From Sulfitobacter sp. (lineage in GTDB: Bacteria > Pseudomonadota > Alphaproteobacteria > Rhodobacterales > Rhodobacteraceae): a stretch of 26,458 nt of DNA. The notes below the pieces were generated by a model. That model had not been told where the DNA came from. It saw only the letters and a program-made list of their open reading frames with translations, and made no database searches. A program made the translations under genes and the position numbers. The stretch covers positions 1 through 26,458 of the forward strand of contig JAGXHC010000027.1 in NCBI GenBank assembly GCA_024636405.1. The letters are read 5' to 3'. This document shows positions 14,553 to 24,088 of this stretch, in pieces (positions within the stretch are counted from its first letter, which is position 1; each line of letters opens with the position of its first letter).

Positions 14553-17500
14553 ATGCACGTCGTCTTCCGCGAAAGTCATGGACTGGAGGAGACGGATACA
14601 CCGTTCGATCCCGGTCAGACACCCGCGGACCTCGTCGTGCTTTCCTTTTCTGACAGTGACCTTGGCGCGTTTGCGGCGGGCTGGCATCGCGGCGGCGGGG
14701 CGGATGGCAACCTGCCGAGCCTGCGTTTGTGCAATCTTGTCGCCCTGCGGCACCCGGCGTCCGTGGACAATTACATAGACGCGACGCTGACCGGGGCAAA
14801 AGGCATCCTTATCCGCCTGATCGGCGGAGAGAATTATTGGCCCTACGGCATCATGCAGGTGCAGGATTTTGCCCGCCGCCATAACATCGCGCTGGCGATC
14901 CTGCCCGCTGATGGGCGTGAAGATCCAGCACTTGACGCACATTCCACTTTGCCCGTCTCCACACTTCGGCGTCTGTCACACCTCTGCGATACCGGCGGTC
15001 CCGTTGCCGCGCAGGCAGCACTGGCACAGCTGGCATTGGCGGCGGGGTTCTATGCCGGTCCCGTGCTGGGTGCGAAAACAGTTCCAGACTGCGGCTTTTA
15101 TGATCCCGACAATGGCGTGACATCTTTCGCGGATGCAGGTGGCGATGTGGTCGTCGTGACCTTCTATCGCAGCTATCTGATGGCTGCCGATACCGCGCCC
15201 GTTGATGCACTGATCGCCGCGCTGCGTGCGCGTGGCTTCAACGCGATGGGCATTTTTGTGCCCTCGCTCAAGGCCGACAGCGCGCGCGCCTTTCTGGATC
15301 ATGCGCTGACGCAGCTCGCGCCGGTCGCTATTCTCAACGCTACCGCCTTTTCCGGGCGCGCCGACGATGGCACCACGCCGCTTGATGCGCCCGGCTGTCC
15401 GGTGTTTCAGGTTGCTCTGTCCACGGCGCGCAAGAAGGATTGGGCCGAAGGCGACCGTGGCCTTTCGCCCGCAGATCTTGCGATGCATGTTGTCCTGCCG
15501 GAAGTTGACGGTCGCATATTTACCGGGGTTGTCAGCTTCAAGGCGCCGGGCAAAAAGGACCCCCACCTGCAATTCTCGCGCTTTGCCCACCGCGCAGAAA
15601 TGTCCCGGATCGCCGCCATCGCGGACCGCGTTCAAGCGTGGCACGCGCTTGCTAAAACGTCGGCAAAAGATCGCAAACTGGCGCTTGTGTTGTCCACCTA
15701 TCCCGGCCGGGACGACCAGATTGCGCATGCCGTTGGGCTCGATGCCCTGGCCTCGGTTGAGGATATGCTTTTGACGTTGGCTGCGGCCGGATACGCCGTG
15801 CATCCCGACATCGGTTTTGGCAAAAGCCTGGGCCAGCACAGCCTTCCTTGGCCGCTGGAGGCTTATCAAGCCGCCCTTGCCACCCTGCCGCCGCAGCTGT
15901 GCGCCGATTTGATAACCGCCTGGGGTAAGCCGCAGGACGATCCGCTGTACCGGGACGGCGCGTTTCATTTCCCCGCGCAGACCTGCGGCAATGCCTTGAT
16001 CGCGCTGCAACCTGAACGCGGTGCAATTGATGCGCGCGACACTGATTATCACGATCTCGCGCGCGTGCCGCGCCATTCGTATGTCGCGTTCTACCTTTGG
16101 CTGCGCGCGCGGGGTCATCACGCGCTGGTCCACATTGGTGCGCATGGCACGCTTGAATGGCTCCCCGGAAAATCCGTGGCCCTGTCCGACGATTGCTGGC
16201 CAGAAGCACTGACTGGCGCGATGCCCGTGATCTATCCCTTTATCGTCAATGATCCCGGCGAGGCGGCGCAGGCCAAACGCCGCATTGGCGCGGTTACGCT
16301 GGGCCATTTGCCGCCACCGTTGAAAGACAGCGCCGTGCCCGATGGGTTGCTGCGGCTCGAACGGTTGCTTGACGAATACTCCACCGCTGACGGGCTTGAC
16401 CCCGCGCGCCGCGACCGTCTGATCAACACGATCCGGTCCGAGGCGCAGGCGGCCGGTGTCGAGGCTGATCTTGGTCTGGACACTGCCGCCTCAGCCGCCG
16501 AGGCAATCACCCGCATCGACCGCTTTGTCTGCGACATCAAGGAAAGCCAGTACGGCGATGGGCTGCATGTATTTGGCGCGGGACACGGCGAAAATGATGG
16601 GCTTCTGGCCGCCCTTGATGGCCGCCGCGTCCCCGCCGGCCCCTCCGGTTCCCCGTATCGCGGACGCGCCGATGTGCTGCCGACGGGCCGCAACCTCTAC
16701 TCTGTTGATCCGCGCGCGGTGCCGTCGCGTGCTGCCCATGCGCAGGGCGTGAAACTGGCCGAGGAACTGTTGCGCCGGCATTTGCAAGACAAGGGCGACT
16801 GGCCGAAAGGGCTGGTCATTGACCTTTGGGGGTCCGCCACGATGCGCACGGCGGGCGAAGAAGTGGCGATGGCACTGCATCTGGCAGGACTTGCCCCGAA
16901 ATGGGACGACGGATCTGACCGTGTATCAGGGTTCGAAATCATTCCGCTTGCGCTGCTGGACCGGCCACGCATCGACGTGACCTTGCGCGTCTCGGGTTTG
17001 TTTCGCGATATTTTTCCCGGTCTGGCGCAGGTGTTCGAGGCGGGCGCCCAAGCCCTGTCCCAACGTCACGAAGCGCCGGACATGAACCCCTACCTGACCC
17101 AGACGCCCCGTGTTTTCGGACCCAAACCGGGGCTGTACGGCATGAACATGGAAACCGCCCTGCACGACTATTCCGACGCGGGCCGTGACGCCGCCGGGCA
17201 AGCGTGGCTTGCCGGGTCCGAATGGGCGATCGACGCGCAAGGCAAACCGCACAAGAACCGCGAAGCATTGGTGGCGCAGCTGCACAAAGCCGATGGGTTC
17301 GCCCATGTTCAGGACTTGTTGGAAAGTGACATTTTGCTGGCCTTGGACTATGCCAGCCATGAAGGCGGGTTCGCCGCAGCCATGGCGCATCTGGGTGCCG
17401 CGCAGCCGGCAATGTATCACATTGACCACACCCGCGTCGGCAGTCCCCGCGCCCGCACCATGCCCGAAGAGATTGCCCGCGTCGTACGCGCCCGTGCGGC

Positions 17501-17795
17501 CAATCCCGACTGGGCCAGCGGTATGATGCGCCACGGCTTTCGCGGTGCGGCAGAGGTGACGGCAACACTCGACAACCTTGCCGCCTTTGCACATCTGACG
17601 CGTGAGGTGCCCGCACATTTGATAGACCTGTACTACGATGCAACATTGGGCCGCGCGGATCTGGTGAACTTTATGGCGGCCGAAAATCCCGCGGCGCTGG
17701 ATGCTTTGCGCGCGCGGTTCGCTGCGCTGCGCGATGCGGGCCTGTGGATCACGCGGCGCAATTCCATCAGCGCTGACATGGACGCGGCGCAATGA
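14553..17795 (+). CDS. cobN: Cobaltochelatase subunit CobN
   Basis: The 1080-residue protein is the large subunit of the aerobic cobaltochelatase, which with CobS and CobT inserts Co(II) into hydrogenobyrinic acid a,c-diamide with ATP hydrolysis. It is homologous to magnesium chelatase subunit BchH/ChlH. Visible family signatures are GARGxxR-like HIGAHGTLEWLPGK near residues 526-539, VIYPFIVNDPGEAAQAKRR near 555-575, RGGADVLPTGRN-type YRGRADVLPTGRNLYSVDP near 702-720, and FGPKPGLYGMNMETALHD near 855. Length is in the normal range, slightly short. The ATG at 14553 fits the family start, and the stop overlaps the cobG ATG. No cobS or cobT lies in the window; in this group they are commonly elsewhere. 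Confidence 0.96.
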   Translation: MHVVFRESHGLEETDTPFDPGQTPADLVVLSFSDSDLGAFAAGWHRGGGADGNLPSLRLCNLVALRHPASVDNYIDATLTGAKGILIRLIGGENYWPYGIMQVQDFARRHNIALAILPADGREDPALDAHSTLPVSTLRRLSHLCDTGGPVAAQAALAQLALAAGFYAGPVLGAKTVPDCGFYDPDNGVTSFADAGGDVVVVTFYRSYLMAADTAPVDALIAALRARGFNAMGIFVPSLKADSARAFLDHALTQLAPVAILNATAFSGRADDGTTPLDAPGCPVFQVALSTARKKDWAEGDRGLSPADLAMHVVLPEVDGRIFTGVVSFKAPGKKDPHLQFSRFAHRAEMSRIAAIADRVQAWHALAKTSAKDRKLALVLSTYPGRDDQIAHAVGLDALASVEDMLLTLAAAGYAVHPDIGFGKSLGQHSLPWPLEAYQAALATLPPQLCADLITAWGKPQDDPLYRDGAFHFPAQTCGNALIALQPERGAIDARDTDYHDLARVPRHSYVAFYLWLRARGHHALVHIGAHGTLEWLPGKSVALSDDCWPEALTGAMPVIYPFIVNDPGEAAQAKRRIGAVTLGHLPPPLKDSAVPDGLLRLERLLDEYSTADGLDPARRDRLINTIRSEAQAAGVEADLGLDTAASAAEAITRIDRFVCDIKESQYGDGLHVFGAGHGENDGLLAALDGRRVPAGPSGSPYRGRADVLPTGRNLYSVDPRAVPSRAAHAQGVKLAEELLRRHLQDKGDWPKGLVIDLWGSATMRTAGEEVAMALHLAGLAPKWDDGSDRVSGFEIIPLALLDRPRIDVTLRVSGLFRDIFPGLAQVFEAGAQALSQRHEAPDMNPYLTQTPRVFGPKPGLYGMNMETALHDYSDAGRDAAGQAWLAGSEWAIDAQGKPHKNREALVAQLHKADGFAHVQDLLESDILLALDYASHEGGFAAAMAHLGAAQPAMYHIDHTRVGSPRARTMPEEIARVVRARAANPDWASGMMRHGFRGAAEVTATLDNLAAFAHLTREVPAHLIDLYYDATLGRADLVNFMAAENPAALDALRARFAALRDAGLWITRRNSISADMDAAQ

Positions 17796-18937
17796 ATGCC
17801 GCCCCTCGGATCAAGGGCTGGTGCCCCGGCGCGCTCCGCCCGATGATGTCCGGCGACGGGCTGGTGGTGCGTATCCGCCCGCACGCCGGACGGCTGGACC
17901 AAAGGCAGGCGGCAGGCATCGCCGAGTTGGCCACAAACTGCGGCAACGGCATTGTGGATCTTTCAAACCGCGCCAACGTGCAACTGCGTGGGGTCGCGAC
18001 AAACCGTTACGACGCGCTGATAGACGGATTGCGTGGTTTGGGGCTGATTGATCCTGACGCGACCGTGGAAAGTCGCCGCAATATTCTGATCACGCCCTTC
18101 CGCACCCGAAATGATCAAAGCGAAACCCTTGCCAGAGACCTCGCTGCGGCGCTTGCGTCACCCGATGCACCACAGGTCAGCGCCAAGTTTGGCTATGCCA
18201 TTGATACCGGCACCGAACCCGTCCTGCACCGCGCACCTGCCGATATCCGGCTTGAATATGCTGCCAATGGCGCCCTGATCCTTTGCGCCGCCGATCATCG
18301 ATTTGGCAAGTGCGTCACCATCGACGACGCCGTACCACAGATGCTTGAACTCGCCCGGTGGAGCCTTGCACAGTCTGAACAGTCCGGCACACGCATGTCC
18401 CGCTTGCTGGCCAAGGATACGCCGCCGCCGCCCGGCTTTGCCACGCCACGACAGCTTGGCCCCCCTACGCCCGCGCCCGGCACGTACGCCGCTGGTGCGC
18501 TGGTTGCCACAGCCTTTGGCCAGATCAACGCCAAGACGCTCACCGCTCTTTCGGCGCTTGGTTCCCTGCGGGTGACTCCGTGGCGAATGCTGCTGGTCGA
18601 GGGGGCGACCGCCCTGCCTGATCTGCCCGACCTGATCACCGACCCTACGGACCCTTTGCTGCGGGTTGTTGCCTGCATCGGCGCACCCGGCTGCGCGCAG
18701 GGTCTTGCCGCCACACGGCCTCTCGCGCGTGAAATGGCGCGGCATGTGCGGCCGGATCAGACGCTGCACGTCTCTGGTTGCGCCAAAGGCTGTGCACTGC
18801 CGCGTGCTGCAGACGTCACACTGACCGCCACGCCCTCGGGGTTTGCCCTGATGCGCAACGCCACCGCCGACGCCGCGCCGGACATCACCGATCTGCGCGC
18901 CACTGAAATTCCCGATCTGCTGCAAGAGGTGCGCTGA
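17792..18937 (+). CDS. cobG: Precorrin-3B synthase CobG
   Basis: The 381-residue protein resembles the nitrite/sulfite reductase hemoprotein fold and makes precorrin-3B from precorrin-3A with O2, the oxygen-dependent ring-contraction step of the aerobic pathway. It starts with the CobG motif KGWCPGALRPM and has VDLSNRANVQLRG near residue 52. The cysteines for the [4Fe-4S] cluster are Cys295 and Cys301 (CIGAPGC) and Cys330 and Cys334 (SGCAKGC). CobG rather than the CobZ of Rhodobacter capsulatus is therefore used here. The start overlaps the cobN stop (ATGA), and its TGA shares a base with the cobH ATG. Confidence 0.94.
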   Translation: MNAAPRIKGWCPGALRPMMSGDGLVVRIRPHAGRLDQRQAAGIAELATNCGNGIVDLSNRANVQLRGVATNRYDALIDGLRGLGLIDPDATVESRRNILITPFRTRNDQSETLARDLAAALASPDAPQVSAKFGYAIDTGTEPVLHRAPADIRLEYAANGALILCAADHRFGKCVTIDDAVPQMLELARWSLAQSEQSGTRMSRLLAKDTPPPPGFATPRQLGPPTPAPGTYAAGALVATAFGQINAKTLTALSALGSLRVTPWRMLLVEGATALPDLPDLITDPTDPLLRVVACIGAPGCAQGLAATRPLAREMARHVRPDQTLHVSGCAKGCALPRAADVTLTATPSGFALMRNATADAAPDITDLRATEIPDLLQEVR

Positions 18938-19566
18938 TGCCCCACACTTATATTACCGACGGCGCCGAAATTTACCGCCGGTCCTTCGCGACAATCCGCG
19001 CCGAAGCCGCGCTTGACCGCTTCACTCCGGAAGAGGAAATCGTCGCCGTCCGCATGATCCACGCCGCCGGTATGGTGGGGCTGGAACGGCACATCCGGTT
19101 TTCGCCCGACATGGCCATCGCCGCCCGTGCCGCGCTTGAGGATGGCGCGCCGATCCTGTGCGACGCCTACATGGTCAGCGAAGGTATCACCCGCAAACGC
19201 CTGCCGCATGAGAATGAGGTGATCTGCACCCTGCGCGATCCTGCGGTGCCGCAAATGGCCGCCGACATGGGCAACACCCGCTCTGCCGCCGCGCTGGAGC
19301 TTTGGCGCCCGCATCTGGCCGGGTCGGTTGTTGCGATTGGCAATGCGCCGACGGCATTGTTCCACCTGATCAACATGCTGGAAGATCCCGATTGCCCCCG
19401 CCCGGCGGCGATCATCGGGTGTCCGGTGGGATTCATCGGTGCTGCGGAATCCAAGGATGCGCTGATGGCTGATCTGCCGGTCCCGTCGATGATCGTTGCG
19501 GGGCGACTTGGCGGCTCAGCGATCACAGTTGCGGCGGTCAACGCCCTTGCCAGCAGGGTGGAATGA
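18937..19566 (+). CDS. cobH: Precorrin-8X methylmutase CobH
   Basis: The 209-residue enzyme moves the methyl group from C11 to C12, turning precorrin-8X into hydrogenobyrinic acid. Family signatures are MIHAAGMVGLE with the catalytic His at residue 42, DAYMVSEGITRKRLP near 76-90, TRSAAALELW, AIGNAPTALFHL near 133 and the C-terminal GRLGGSAITVAAVNAL. The length is usual. Its ATG shares one base with the cobG stop (TGATG), and cobI follows after one base, consistent with translational coupling. All expected motifs are intact. Confidence 0.95.
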   Translation: MPHTYITDGAEIYRRSFATIRAEAALDRFTPEEEIVAVRMIHAAGMVGLERHIRFSPDMAIAARAALEDGAPILCDAYMVSEGITRKRLPHENEVICTLRDPAVPQMAADMGNTRSAAALELWRPHLAGSVVAIGNAPTALFHLINMLEDPDCPRPAAIIGCPVGFIGAAESKDALMADLPVPSMIVAGRLGGSAITVAAVNALASRVE

Positions 19567-19567
19567 C

Positions 19568-20299
19568 GTGGGCAAAGTGATCTGCGCGGGCCTTGGCCCC
19601 GGCGACCCCGAATTGATGAGCGTAAAGTCCGACCGCACAATCCGCGCGGCACGCCACCTTGCCTATTTTCGCAAGAAAGGCCGCGCCGGACAGGCACGCA
19701 GCATTGTCAGCGGGATGCTGCGCGACGACGTGACTGAATATCCGATGGAATACCCCGTCACCACCGAACTGCATTTCGGCTCGGATGAATACCGCGCGGT
19801 GATGGTCGCATTCTACGCCGAATGGGCGGACCGTCTGGCCGACCTTGCCCGCCACCATGACGTTGTTGTTCTTTGCGAGGGCGATCCGTTCTTTTACGGC
19901 TCATTCATGCACCTGCACACCCGGTTGCAAGGCCGCGCCGAGGTCGAAGTTTTGCCCGCCATACCCGGCATGGTCGGCTGCTGGAACGCGCTGGATATCC
20001 CTTTCACATGGGGGGACGACGTGCTGACTGTTCTGATGGCCACCCTCCCTGAGGACGAGTTGACGGATCACATGCGCCGCGCCGATGCGCTGGTGGTGAT
20101 GAAGACGGGTCGCAACCTGCCTGCCGTGCGCCGCGCGCTTGCGGCCACAGGACGGCTGGAAGATGCTCGGCTGGTGGAAAAAGGCACCATGCCGGGGCAG
20201 CGGGTCGCGAGGTTGGCAGAGGTGGATGATGCCGATTGTCCGTACTTTGCGATCGTGCTGGTACATGGTCAGGGCCGCAGACCGGAGGCACCAGAATGA
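19568..20299 (+). CDS. cobI: Precorrin-2 C20-methyltransferase CobI
   Basis: The 243-residue SAM-dependent methyltransferase adds the C20 methyl to precorrin-2, giving precorrin-3A. It starts with GTG at 19568 (VGKVICAGLGPGDPELMSVK); this start was chosen because the family begins there, it lies one base after the cobH stop, and GGTGGA precedes it. Longer in-frame starts lie inside cobH. The tetrapyrrole-methylase motifs are GLGPGDPEL (residues 8-16), VVVLCEGDPFFYGSFMHLHTR and a GIP-like IPGMVGCWNALD. The RKKGRAGQARSI segment near residue 37 is typical of CobI/CbiL. Its end overlaps cobJ by ATGA. Confidence 0.94.
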   Translation: MGKVICAGLGPGDPELMSVKSDRTIRAARHLAYFRKKGRAGQARSIVSGMLRDDVTEYPMEYPVTTELHFGSDEYRAVMVAFYAEWADRLADLARHHDVVVLCEGDPFFYGSFMHLHTRLQGRAEVEVLPAIPGMVGCWNALDIPFTWGDDVLTVLMATLPEDELTDHMRRADALVVMKTGRNLPAVRRALAATGRLEDARLVEKGTMPGQRVARLAEVDDADCPYFAIVLVHGQGRRPEAPE

Positions 20300-21030
20300 C
20301 CGGCTGGATCGCCATTGCGGGGCTTGGTCCGGGCCGCGAAGATCTGGTGACACCCGAAGTGACCGCCGCGTTGGCGCAAGCCACGGATGTGATCGGCTAT
20401 ATTCCTTATGTCGCCCGCGTGGCCCCGCGTGACGGGCTGACCCTGCATCCCAGTGACAACCGCGTGGAGCTTGACCGGGCCGCCCATGCCCTGCAACTCG
20501 CGTCCGACGGCGCGCGCGTGGTTGTTGTGTCCTCCGGTGATCCGGGTGTCTTTGCAATGGCGTCGGCGGTGTTCGAAGGGCTTGAGCAACACCCGGAACA
20601 CGCGACCATCGACATCCGCGTTCTGCCCGGCATCACCGCCATGCTGGCCGCCGCCGCCGCCGCCGGTGCGCCGCTGGGTCACGATTTCTGTGCCATCAAT
20701 CTAAGCGACAACCTTAAGCCCTGGGCCACGGTTGAGCACCGCTTGCGCATGGCTGCGCGCGCTGATTTCGCAATGGCTTTTTACAACCCCCGCTCCAAAT
20801 CCCGGCCGCACCAATTTGCCGCTGCCCTCGAGATCCTGCGCCAGGAATGTGGTGCCGAGCGCCTGATCACCTTTGCCCGCGCGGTCAGTACGCCAGAGCA
20901 GGTGATCAGCACCGTGACGTTGGGCAATGCCACGCCCGAAATGGCGGATATGCGCACCGTTGTGCTGGTCGGCAATTCTGCGACCCGGCGTGTCGGGCGG
21001 TACGTCTATACGCCGCGCAGCGCCGAATGA
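20296..21030 (+). CDS. cobJ: Precorrin-3B C17-methyltransferase CobJ
   Basis: The 244-residue enzyme methylates C17 and contracts the ring of precorrin-3B to give precorrin-4. The tetrapyrrole-methylase motifs are GLGPGREDLVTPEV near residues 9-22, then IGYIPYV, VVVVSSGDPGVFAMAS near 76, ITAMLAAAA with the poly-Ala run, and the CobJ-typical AINLSDNLKPW followed by FYNPRSKSRP. The start at 20296 overlaps the cobI stop by ATGA. The last 25 bases overlap the 3' end of cobK, which runs the other way. The plus-strand genes resume at cobL, 720 bases further on. Confidence 0.95.
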   Translation: MTGWIAIAGLGPGREDLVTPEVTAALAQATDVIGYIPYVARVAPRDGLTLHPSDNRVELDRAAHALQLASDGARVVVVSSGDPGVFAMASAVFEGLEQHPEHATIDIRVLPGITAMLAAAAAAGAPLGHDFCAINLSDNLKPWATVEHRLRMAARADFAMAFYNPRSKSRPHQFAAALEILRQECGAERLITFARAVSTPEQVISTVTLGNATPEMADMRTVVLVGNSATRRVGRYVYTPRSAE

Positions 21031-21749
21031 CCCAGCCATCCGATCACCGCGTCTACGCTGTCCAAGGCTTCGCCGGGCAGGACAGGGCGCGCGGCCATGA
21101 TCACCGGCAGACGCAGCGCCCGTGCCGCGTCCAGTTTGGCCCGCGCCGCGGTGCTGCCGGCGTTCTTGGCCACGATATGGGTAATTGCGTGCTCACGCAT
21201 CAATGCGGTGTCGCCTTCGGTGGTGAATGGCCCGCGCGCCAGTATAACCGTGGTGCGCGGCAGGGGCATGGCCGCATCCGGCGCATCAACCAGCCGCAGA
21301 ACATAGTGATGCTGCGGTTTGACGGCGAACAGATTAATGTGCTGTTTGCCAATGGCAAGAAACACCCGCGCGGGCGTGTCGGGCAGAGCGATTGGCATGT
21401 CCTCCATCCCGTCCACCATCGTCCAGTCATCGCCGGCCTGCGGCACCCAGGGCGCACGCTCCAGCCGGATCAGCGGCGTCTGGGTTTGCGTGCAGGCAAT
21501 GACGGCGTTGCTGCTCATTCCCGCCGCGAAGGGATGCGTTGCGTCGATCACGTGGGTGATACGGCCGTCCCGCAGGAACGCGGCCAGCCCCGATACACCT
21601 CCAAAGCCGCCGATCCGCGTCGGCACCGGCTGTGCGACCGGTGCCTTTGTGCGGCCCGCGTAGGAAAATACCGTGTTGATACCGGCTTGCGCCAACCGCA
21701 CGGCCAATGCGCTTGCCTCTGTTGTGCCACCCAGCAAAAGGACGCGCAT
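21006..21749 (-). CDS. cobK: Precorrin-6A reductase CobK, antisense to the operon
   Basis: The 247-residue enzyme reduces precorrin-6A to precorrin-6B with NADPH. It begins MRVLLLGGTTEASALAVRLA, the family nucleotide-binding start, and has HVIDATHPFAAGMSSNAV near residue 68, LIRLERAPW near 93, VFLAIGKQH near 130, and HIVAKNAGSTAARAKLDAARAL near 190 with KNAGS, a family signature. Its ATG (21749) is one base from the cobL ATG (21751) on the other strand, and its end overlaps cobJ by 25 bases. It cannot be on the riboswitch transcript in sense, so it needs its own promoter, which must lie inside the cobL coding region. Confidence 0.94.
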   Translation of the reverse strand: MRVLLLGGTTEASALAVRLAQAGINTVFSYAGRTKAPVAQPVPTRIGGFGGVSGLAAFLRDGRITHVIDATHPFAAGMSSNAVIACTQTQTPLIRLERAPWVPQAGDDWTMVDGMEDMPIALPDTPARVFLAIGKQHINLFAVKPQHHYVLRLVDAPDAAMPLPRTTVILARGPFTTEGDTALMREHAITHIVAKNAGSTAARAKLDAARALRLPVIMAARPVLPGEALDSVDAVIGWLGHSALRGV

Positions 21750-21750
21750 C

Positions 21751-22932
21751 ATGGGTGATCCCTGGCTGTTCATCATCGGAATGTCGGACGATAGCGCAGC
21801 GCAGCTGTCCCCCGCAAGCCGTGCCGCATTGAAGGCCGCCGAAGTTGTGTTTGGCGGCCCGCGCCACCTTGCGCTTGCGGATGTGGGCGACCGGGGTCAG
21901 GTCTGGTCGGTGCCGTTTTCTGTCGAACCGGTGCTGGCCTGTCGGGGCAGGCCCACAGTGGTGCTGGCCTCCGGCGATCCTTTCTGGTTCGGGGCAGGTG
22001 GCAGCATTGCAGCGCATCTTGATCCCGGTGAATGGCAAACTTTTCCTGCTCCCGCCACCTTTTCGCTTGTCTGCGCCCACCTTGGCTGGCGGATGGAGCA
22101 GATTACCTGTCATGGTCTGCACGCGGCACCATTTGCGCAGTTGCGTTGCGTGCTTGCGCCGCATGGACGTCTGATTTGCCTGGTGCGCGATGGGGATGCC
22201 CCTGCATTGCTTGCGCAATGGCTGACCGGGCAAGATGCCGGCGACGCGACCCTGTGGGTCATGGAAGCGATGGGCGGCGCGCAACAGCGTATCCGCAAGA
22301 CGACTGCCGCAGGCTTTGACATCAAGGACGTCGCCGCCCCGGTTGCCGTTGCCATTGCCCTGCCCGGAAATGTTGGTCTGTCGCGCGCGTCCGGGCTGCC
22401 GGACGACAGCTTCACCCACGATGGCCAGATCACCAAGCGTCCGGTGCGCGCACTGACGTTGTCTGCGTTGGCGCCGCGTCCGGGTGAAATGCTGTGGGAT
22501 ATTGGCGCCGGTTCAGGGTCCATTGCTGTGGAATGGTGCCTGGCCGGTGGCCGTGCCGTGGCGTTCGAGCTCAAACCGGCCCGCGCCGCCAATATTCGGC
22601 TTAACGCCGAAGACTTTGGCATGTCTCACCGGCTTTCGGTGGTCGAGGGCGAGTCAAGCCGGATGCTGAAGGATCAACCCGTTCCGGACGCCGTGTTTGT
22701 CGGCGGTGGTGGCACAACGGCATTGTTTGAGCAAGTTATTCGGCTGCTGCCCCCCGGCACGCGCCTTGTTGCCAACGGTGTGACACTGGAAACTGAAGCG
22801 TTGCTGGGACACTTACATGCCGCGCATGGCGGCACGCTTTTGCGGATCGAACTGGCGCAGGCCGAACCGCTTGGACGGATGCGCGGCTGGCAGTCTACCC
22901 GCCCGGTCGTACAATGGAGCGTGACCCTGTGA
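21751..22932 (+). CDS. cobL: Precorrin-6Y C5,15-methyltransferase (decarboxylating) CobL
   Basis: The 393-residue bifunctional enzyme fuses a CbiE-type methyltransferase (about residues 1-200, with [18 protein letters not shown] near 70 and [10 protein letters not shown]) to a CbiT-type domain (about 210-393). The CbiT part has the SAM motif [16 protein letters not shown] at residues 247-262 and VFVGGGG near 316. It methylates C5 and C15 and decarboxylates the C12 acetate to give precorrin-8X. The ATG at 21751 was chosen over an in-frame extension because the family starts there; AAAAGGA lies about nine bases before it. The start is back to back with cobK. The end overlaps cobE by GTGA. Confidence 0.94.
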   Translation: MGDPWLFIIGMSDDSAAQLSPASRAALKAAEVVFGGPRHLALADVGDRGQVWSVPFSVEPVLACRGRPTVVLASGDPFWFGAGGSIAAHLDPGEWQTFPAPATFSLVCAHLGWRMEQITCHGLHAAPFAQLRCVLAPHGRLICLVRDGDAPALLAQWLTGQDAGDATLWVMEAMGGAQQRIRKTTAAGFDIKDVAAPVAVAIALPGNVGLSRASGLPDDSFTHDGQITKRPVRALTLSALAPRPGEMLWDIGAGSGSIAVEWCLAGGRAVAFELKPARAANIRLNAEDFGMSHRLSVVEGESSRMLKDQPVPDAVFVGGGGTTALFEQVIRLLPPGTRLVANGVTLETEALLGHLHAAHGGTLLRIELAQAEPLGRMRGWQSTRPVVQWSVTL

Positions 22933-23306
22933 GGGTCGCAGGTATCGGATTTCGCGGCGCGGCCACCACGGCATCGCTGCGCGACGCGCTGGAACGTGCC
23001 ATTGGCGATGGCCCGCCGGTGCAGGCGCTGGTGACAGAAGCCGCCAAAGCGCGCGCGCCGGTGTTTCGCGACCTTGCCGCAGCGCTGTCGATTCCGGGCA
23101 TGGGCATCACAGCCTCGGACCTGGCACAGATGATCACACCCACACAATCAGAGCGTATTCAGGACCGTTTCGGCACCGGATCACTGGCCGAGGCGGCGGC
23201 GCTTGCTGCCGCAGGTCCGACCGCGCGGCTGGTTGCGGCGCGGGTCGTCTCGGGCGATGGTATGGCCACCGCAGCAATTGCCGACAGCGAAGGAACAGAT
23301 ACGTGA
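22929..23306 (+). CDS. cobE: CobE (CbiG C-terminal-like) cobalamin protein
   Basis: The 125-residue protein corresponds to CobE, the short aerobic-pathway relative of the CbiG C-terminal domain. It starts [21 protein letters not shown], the family N-terminus, and has the continuation [18 protein letters not shown]. Genetic work in other bacteria shows CobE is needed for cobalamin synthesis, but its exact reaction is not settled; CbiG itself opens the lactone ring in the anaerobic pathway. The GTG at 22929 was chosen because GGAG lies 9 bases upstream and it overlaps the cobL stop (GTGA); an in-frame ATG at 22914 has no such site. Its stop overlaps the GTG of cobM. Confidence 0.88.
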   Translation: MRVAGIGFRGAATTASLRDALERAIGDGPPVQALVTEAAKARAPVFRDLAAALSIPGMGITASDLAQMITPTQSERIQDRFGTGSLAEAAALAAAGPTARLVAARVVSGDGMATAAIADSEGTDT

Positions 23307-24088
23307 CAGTCCACTTCATCGGCGCCGGGCCCGGCGCGCCCGATCTGATCACCTTGCGTGGGCGCGACCTGATCGCGGCCTGCCCGGTCTGCCTTTATGC
23401 CGGATCGCTGGTGCCGGAAGCGCTGCTGTCGCATTGTCCAAATGGCGCGCAGGTGGTCAACACCGCGCGCATGTCGCTGGACGAGATCATGGAGGTCATC
23501 ACGCAGGCCGACGCCGCAGGCCATGACATTGCGCGCCTGCATTCCGGGGACCTGTCTGTCTGGTCCGCGATGGGTGAACAGTTGCGCCGCTTGCGCGCGA
23601 TTGGCATCGCCTATGACGTGACGCCCGGTGTGCCCTCCTTTGCCGCTGCCGCTGCCGAATTGGGGGCTGAACTGACCCTGCCCGGCGTTTCGCAATCCGT
23701 GGTGCTGACCCGAACCTCTGGTCGCGCCACCGCGATGCCGGACGGCGAGACGCTGGAGAACTTTGCAAAGACCGGCGCGACGCTGGCAATTCATTTGTCG
23801 GTTCATGTCCTCGACAAGGTCGTGGCTGACCTTGCCCCGCATTACGGTGCGAATTGTCCTGTTGCCGTCGTCTGGCGCGCCAGTTGGCCCGACCAAAGGA
23901 TTGTGCGCGCGACGCTTGCCACCCTCAAAACTGCCATCGGCGCTGAGATGGAGCGGACAGCCCTGATCCTTGTCGGCCATGCACTGGGGTCCGACGACTT
24001 CGGCGAGAGCCGCCTTTATGCCGGTGACTATGACCGCCGATTTCGCCCTGTCGGCACAGCGCCGCGCTTTCCGGAGGGCGCAGAATGA
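23303..24088 (+). CDS. cobM: Precorrin-4 C11-methyltransferase CobM
   Basis: The 261-residue SAM-dependent enzyme methylates C11 of precorrin-4, giving precorrin-5. It starts with GTG at 23303, preceded by GAAGGAA, and begins [23 protein letters not shown]. The CobM-typical sequence [13 protein letters not shown] near residue 30 and the motifs [17 protein letters not shown] near 76 and [15 protein letters not shown] near 106 are intact. [14 protein letters not shown] near 133 is also characteristic. The start overlaps the cobE stop by GTGA and the end overlaps cobB by ATGA. Confidence 0.95.
   Translation: MTVHFIGAGPGAPDLITLRGRDLIAACPVCLYAGSLVPEALLSHCPNGAQVVNTARMSLDEIMEVITQADAAGHDIARLHSGDLSVWSAMGEQLRRLRAIGIAYDVTPGVPSFAAAAAELGAELTLPGVSQSVVLTRTSGRATAMPDGETLENFAKTGATLAIHLSVHVLDKVVADLAPHYGANCPVAVVWRASWPDQRIVRATLATLKTAIGAEMERTALILVGHALGSDDFGESRLYAGDYDRRFRPVGTAPRFPEGAE

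Noticed and set aside
14976..16307. 443-codon open frame antisense to cobN
   Set aside because: It is a GC-bias shadow with no recognisable domains, and cobN covers it fully.
20847..21758. 303-codon plus-strand frame bridging cobJ and cobL
   Set aside because: It is the antisense of cobK plus a shifted frame of cobJ; the Arg/His/Gln-rich composition is typical of shadows.
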